From positions 1 through 64,000 of the forward strand of contig CAVVHH010000002.1 in assembly GCA_963748005.1 (NCBI GenBank): DNA of 64,000 nucleotides, given 5' to 3'. Made by a program: the position numbers and the translations under genes. Shown one piece after another: positions 60,650 to 64,000 of the stretch. The DNA comes from CAILZL01 sp963748005 (GTDB lineage Bacteria; Pseudomonadota; Gammaproteobacteria; Steroidobacterales; Steroidobacteraceae). The notes beneath the pieces are model-generated. The model was not told the DNA's origin and did not search any database. It saw only the letters and a program-made list of their open reading frames with translations. The stretch's first letter is position 1; every line of letters begins with the position of its first letter.

Positions 60650-61231
60650 TTACTTGCGCAACAAGTCACGCAGCTGACTGAACGGACGCTGCGCCTCATC
60701 GCCTTCGCCTGACGTCGCTGGCGCAGTCGCCCTGGATTTCACGGGCGACTCAGACAACAACAACCCCAGTTGCGGCGCCACTTGCACGCAGCTTTGTTCA
60801 TCTGGATGCCTGGCGATCAGCGGCAGCGCCAGCAGCAACTGCTCTTCAATCAGTTCCAGCACATTCAAGCGCGAAGCATTCACAATCCACGGCTCATATG
60901 ACTCGGGCACCAGTGCCAACTCAGCTTCGGTGGCCACCAGCATCAGCTCGAAAGTCTCCAATACCGGTTGTTGCATGACACCCATACAACGCTGGCAGAT
61001 CAGCTCGACGGTAGCACGCAGCTCGCCATGTACGACTGGTCGCTGATCCTGGACACCAAACTTCAACCTGATCGAACCGCCGGGAGTGGCCGACACCACC
61101 ACATCAACCAGACGTTCAAATCGGACCCCGCTAAACTCGCGCTCCCAGGTCAGGCCGCCGTGCGCCAGCACCGTTGCATCCACAATCCACGGCGTGGAGT
61201 GAATGGTGGGTTCGGCCGGGGGTCTCGACAT
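60650..61231 (-). CDS. yceD: YceD, DUF177 family protein (23S rRNA accumulation protein)
   Basis: A 193-residue protein of the YceD/DUF177 family. It has the family Cys pair ELICQRCMGVMQQPV (about residues 81-95) and an acidic ending near EGDEAQRPFSQLRDLLRK. E. coli YceD is linked to 23S rRNA accumulation. The start at 61231 (MSRPPAEPTIHSTPW) is preferred over an upstream ATG at 61312 that would overlap the divergent yceF region. It is followed by rpmF. Confidence 0.92.
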   Translation of the reverse strand: MSRPPAEPTIHSTPWIVDATVLAHGGLTWEREFSGVRFERLVDVVVSATPGGSIRLKFGVQDQRPVVHGELRATVELICQRCMGVMQQPVLETFELMLVATEAELALVPESYEPWIVNASRLNVLELIEEQLLLALPLIARHPDEQSCVQVAPQLGLLLSESPVKSRATAPATSGEGDEAQRPFSQLRDLLRK

Positions 61232-61348
61232 GGGGCGCGTATCATAGGTGTGCGACCCTGCCCTGTCAAAAACTTCGCAGGGCTTAAGCCCTTGTATTTT
61301 CTGAAGGATCAAGGTCGCTCAGCCCTAAAACCACCCAGGACCAACGCA

Positions 61349-61957
61349 TTGAACCCATCACGATCTGTACCATCCAGTCTCACCCGACTGGTATTGGCCT
61401 CTACCTCCCCGTACCGCCGCCAGCTCCTGGAGCGGCTGCGATTGCCTTTCACCGTGCATTCGCCAGGCATCGATGAAGCGCCATTGGCCAATGAAGATAT
61501 CACCAGCCTGGTGCATCGGCTGGCCAAACTCAAAGCCGAAGCGGTGGCCGAGCGCTATCGCGACAGTGTGATTATCGGCTCCGATCAGGCGGCGGTGCGC
61601 GGTGCCACCATGCTGGGCAAGCCCGGCAGCGTCGATGCCGCCATTGCGCAACTCAAGGCCGCCAGCGGTGCACAGGTCGTGTTTCATACCGCCGTGCACC
61701 TGATTGATCCGCAACATCAGCGCCACGAAGCTCATATTGATGCCACAGTCGTCAAGTTCCGCACCCTGAGCGACGAGGAAATCGTCCGCTACGTGGCGGC
61801 CGAAAATCCCCTGGATTGTGCCGGGGCGTTCAAGGCCGAAGCGCTGGGCATCAGCCTGTTTGAGCGCATCGATTCGCAGGACCCGACAGCTCTGACCGGC
61901 CTGCCATTGATCTGGTTGTCCGGCGCGCTGCGCCGTGCGGGGTTCTTGCTGCCGTAG
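61349..61957 (+). CDS. yceF: Maf-like nucleotide pyrophosphatase YceF
   Basis: A 202-residue Maf-superfamily enzyme that hydrolyses non-canonical nucleotides; the YceF group prefers 7-methyl-GTP. The motif LASTSPYRRQLLERL near the start is the Maf signature of the YceF type. GSDQAAV (about 72-78) holds the catalytic Asp, followed by KFRTLSDEEIVRYV. The start is taken as TTG 61349 because the frame upstream has no supporting features. It is divergent from yceD and convergent with rluC, the same order as in E. coli. Confidence 0.93.
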   Translation: MNPSRSVPSSLTRLVLASTSPYRRQLLERLRLPFTVHSPGIDEAPLANEDITSLVHRLAKLKAEAVAERYRDSVIIGSDQAAVRGATMLGKPGSVDAAIAQLKAASGAQVVFHTAVHLIDPQHQRHEAHIDATVVKFRTLSDEEIVRYVAAENPLDCAGAFKAEALGISLFERIDSQDPTALTGLPLIWLSGALRRAGFLLP

Positions 61958-61982
61958 GGGCCGTTCGCGAACGGCCCTCTTA
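61958..61982 (+). terminator. Terminator-like hairpin at the end of yceF
   Basis: GGGCCGTTCGCGAACGGCCC (61958-61977), then TCTTAT. It starts directly after the yceF stop. The T-run is weak, so it may act with the next hairpin. Confidence 0.65.
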
Positions 61983-62000
61983 TCCAAGTAACCCAAGGAA

Positions 62001-62020
62001 GGGTCGCTCGCCAGCGACCC
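62001..62020 (-). terminator. Terminator-like hairpin at the end of rluC
   Basis: GGGTCGCTCGCCAGCGACCC forms an 8-bp stem directly after the rluC stop on the minus strand. It faces the yceF hairpin, so the pair likely separates the convergent genes. Confidence 0.6.
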
Positions 62021-63046
62021 CTACGGCGAGCCGCCTCCACCCTTCTTCGCCGCTGCCTGCAAACTGGTCAACACCGCATTCAACTCCTCGCTGAGCGGCG
62101 CGGTGATACTGAATTTCTCACCCGTACCGGGGCGGGCAAATTCCAGCGAATGGGCGTGCAGGAACATCCGGCGCAGGCCATATGCACGCAGCGCTTCATT
62201 ACCTTCCTTGTTACCGTACTTTTCGTCGCCCGCAACCGGGTGGCCCGCATAGGCGGCGTGGACTCGAATCTGGTGGGTGCGGCCGGTGCCGATCTCAATG
62301 GCCATCAGGGTGGCCAGCTTGCCGAAATGCTGCTGCGGTACAAAGGTACTCAGCGCGGATTGGCCATCTGCATGCACTCGCACCATGCGCTCGCCACCCT
62401 GCTTCTGATTGGTCAGCAACGGCAATTCAATTCTTTTCTTGCCCAGCTCCCAGCGCCCCACCACCAGCGCCAGGTAACGTTTGATCATCTCGCGTTCACG
62501 CAGCGCCGCGTGCAACTCGCGCAAGGCGGCGCGACGCTTGGCGATCAGCAGGACACCACTGGTGTCACGATCCAGGCGATGCACCAGCTCCAGCTCCGGC
62601 AACTCCGGTCGGGCAGCCCGCAAAGCTTCAATCACGCCAAACGCCAGACCGCTGCCACCATGTACGGCCACCCCGGCGGGCTTGTTGACGATCAGCAGAT
62701 CCTTGTCCTCGTGGAGGATCGAAGCGCCGATGAATTGCTGCAGCGACGTTGAAGGCTTCGCCTGCGCCGGTTTTTCGTCAATGCGCAGCGGCGGAATCCG
62801 CACTCGATCGCCCAGCACCAACCGCGTTTCCGGCTTGGCACGTTTACCATTCACCCGCACTTCGCCCTTGCGCAGCACACGGTACACATGGCTTTTCGGG
62901 ATGGTTTTAAGCACCCGCATCAAGTAGTTGTCTAGGCGCTGCCCGACATCACCCTCGCCGGCTTCGACATAGCTCACACCCTTGCCGGGCGTGGCACCCG
63001 CAGCGGGTTCCGGACGGTTTGCGGCGGGCTGTACAGGATCATTCAT
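62021..63046 (-). CDS. rluC: 23S rRNA pseudouridine synthase RluC
   Basis: A 341-residue enzyme that makes pseudouridine in 23S rRNA (positions 955, 2504 and 2580 in E. coli). An N-terminal S4 domain (RLDNYLMRVLKTIPKSHVYR, about 37-56) is followed by the catalytic domain with HRLDRDTSG (about residues 156-164), whose second Asp is the nucleophile. It is divergent from rne, as in E. coli. A proline-rich leader of about 20 residues is seen before the S4 domain. Confidence 0.95.
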   Translation of the reverse strand: MNDPVQPAANRPEPAAGATPGKGVSYVEAGEGDVGQRLDNYLMRVLKTIPKSHVYRVLRKGEVRVNGKRAKPETRLVLGDRVRIPPLRIDEKPAQAKPSTSLQQFIGASILHEDKDLLIVNKPAGVAVHGGSGLAFGVIEALRAARPELPELELVHRLDRDTSGVLLIAKRRAALRELHAALREREMIKRYLALVVGRWELGKKRIELPLLTNQKQGGERMVRVHADGQSALSTFVPQQHFGKLATLMAIEIGTGRTHQIRVHAAYAGHPVAGDEKYGNKEGNEALRAYGLRRMFLHAHSLEFARPGTGEKFSITAPLSEELNAVLTSLQAAAKKGGGGSP

Positions 63047-63678
63047 TCAGTGGCTACCTGGGCACTGCCCGCAATCATCGACATGCTGTGCAATCAGCAC
63101 GTAACTCACAAACCGCTCACCCAACTTAACGTAAGCCGTTGATTGCACGGAAATGCACTGTTATAGTCACTACGCTTTCGTTCATCAGCGACTTGCTGGC
63201 CAGCGCCATCAAGCGCTGCTCTGAACGATCAAACGCGGCCACCGGCCTTTCCAGCCCGACTCAACACATTACGACGGCTGTTCAAACGGGGGCCGCATCT
63301 TAGTTGGTTCTGACATGACAGGCCATCTGGGTTAAATCCAGGGCCAGTCAGAACCATCGCTCGGCCGATTGGAACGCTGACGCCAAACCCGCAACTCGGG
63401 CGTTGGGTCAGTGACACAAGCGCACCGGGCGGGCCGCAAGATTCGGCAGGATTACTGCGGTGATGGAAGGATTATTGGCTCATGCAGCCGCCTTCGATCA
63501 TCGGCCGGTTGACACCGGCGTAGAGCGCTCCTGGTGGAGCCCTTTGTTTGAGCATTGAACTGAGTACCGCTCGTTCACCGTCCAGACACCGGACCACCCG
63601 GCGTGATCCCAGCATCCTCCCGCGCATCGCACCCGCCTGCCGCTCTTCCACGGCCCCCATCTACGCGAGTAGGGGACC
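63047..63678 (+). other. rne leader and rluC/rne divergent promoter region
   Basis: 632 bp with no gene. It holds the promoters of rluC (minus) and rne (plus). A long rne leader is expected for RNase E autoregulation. A strong nested hairpin is at 63305-63356. Confidence 0.6.
63305..63356 (+). promoter_or_regulatory. Strong nested hairpin in the rne leader
   Basis: The outer stem TGGTTCTGAC (63305-63314) pairs with GTCAGAACCA (63347-63356). Inside, GGCC and CTGG pair with CCAG and GGCC. Pairing is near-perfect over three stem blocks, with bulges. Its place in the rne leader fits the known self-control of rne through a leader structure (hp2 in E. coli, rne-II in pseudomonads), although the sequence looks different. 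Confidence 0.7.
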
Positions 63679-64000
63679 ATGAAAAGAATGTTAGTGAATG
63701 CAACTCAAGAGGAAGAGTTGCGCGTTGCTCTGGTTGACGGACAACGTATTTATGACCTCGCCATCGAAATCCCGTCACGGGAACAGAAAAAAGCCAACAT
63801 CTACAAGGGACGCATTACCCGCGTCGAAGCCAGCCTCGAAGCCTGCTTTGTTGACTACGGCGCCGACCGCCACGGCTTTTTGCCGCTGAAGGAAATATCC
63901 AAGGAGTACTTCAAGGACGGCAGCAACCACGGCAGCCGCAACATCCGTGACATGGTCAGTGAAGGCCAGGAAATCATGGTGCAGGTGGAGAAGGAAGAAC
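63679..64000 (+). CDS. rne: Ribonuclease E, N-terminal part (runs off the window)
   Basis: The first 107 residues of RNase E, the endonuclease that initiates mRNA decay and processes rRNA and tRNA. It begins MKRMLVNATQEEELRVALVD, the family start, followed by the first S1-domain segment NIYKGRITRVEASLEACFVD and GFLPLKEIS. AGGGGA precedes the ATG. It continues past the window end. Confidence 0.97.
   Translation, partial: MKRMLVNATQEEELRVALVDGQRIYDLAIEIPSREQKKANIYKGRITRVEASLEACFVDYGADRHGFLPLKEISKEYFKDGSNHGSRNIRDMVSEGQEIMVQVEKEE

Noticed and set aside
1..64000. CRISPR arrays, prophage genes or integrons
   Set aside because: No regularly spaced repeats, phage structural genes or integrase/attC signals were seen.

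Overview
The window is a stretch of chromosome from a moderately GC-rich gammaproteobacterium. The strongest clue is the right end: rne, rluC, yceF (maf), yceD, rpmF, plsX and fabH lie in the same order and relative orientation as in Escherichia coli. The very large Xanthomonas/Caulobacter-type TonB receptor, the LacI-controlled plant-polysaccharide locus and the PilY1-type pilus cluster suggest a plant-polymer-degrading relative of the Xanthomonadales or Steroidobacteraceae. That placement is inference, because no 16S gene is present.

Left part (1-14.3 kb), mixed genes: a complete IS481-type insertion sequence next to a tRNA-Arg(UCG) gene; a membrane-anchored PAS-GGDEF-EAL c-di-GMP protein; an acyl-CoA dehydrogenase; the ahpC-ahpF peroxide-defence pair; a DMT-family exporter; an aldehyde-dehydrogenase-like protein that has lost its catalytic residues; a carboxylesterase; a small lipoprotein; and a secreted metallo-beta-lactamase-fold protein. 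The spaces between these genes carry several families of short palindromic repeats.

Middle (14.3-34.8 kb), a pectin utilisation locus on the minus strand. In transcription order it holds a TonB receptor, a PL1 pectate lyase, a GH43 glycosidase, a CE8 pectin methylesterase, a CE12-type acetylesterase, a 1284-residue secreted LamG protein of unknown catalysis, an aldose epimerase, a hydratase of the MhpD/FAH type, a three-gene TRAP transporter, a LacI regulator, and kduD and kduI. The secreted enzymes strip methyl and acetyl groups and cleave the backbone; the TonB receptor and TRAP system import the products; KduI and KduD carry the deoxy-uronate towards 2-keto-3-deoxygluconate. Four copies of an AATGACACCGGT motif lie in the intergenic regions of this locus, upstream of kduD, the hydratase/TRAP genes and the TonB receptor, and are the likely LacI operators. 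No kdgK, kdgA or unsaturated-galacturonyl hydrolase of a family I recognise is present.

35-49 kb: a DeaD-type RNA helicase; a UPF0016/MneA manganese exporter preceded by a yybP-ykoY manganese riboswitch; a second glycoside locus of two GH3 enzymes and a LacI regulator; tex; a class III nucleotide cyclase with a receiver-like N-terminus; and lexA with its own SOS box.

49-64 kb: a minor-pilin operon (fimT-type, pilV, pilW, pilX, pilY1, pilE); an alanine-zipper lipoprotein ending in lysine that faces an L,D-transpeptidase gene; then the conserved fabH-plsX-rpmF-yceD / yceF / rluC / rne block. The window ends inside rne, whose long leader contains a strong hairpin.
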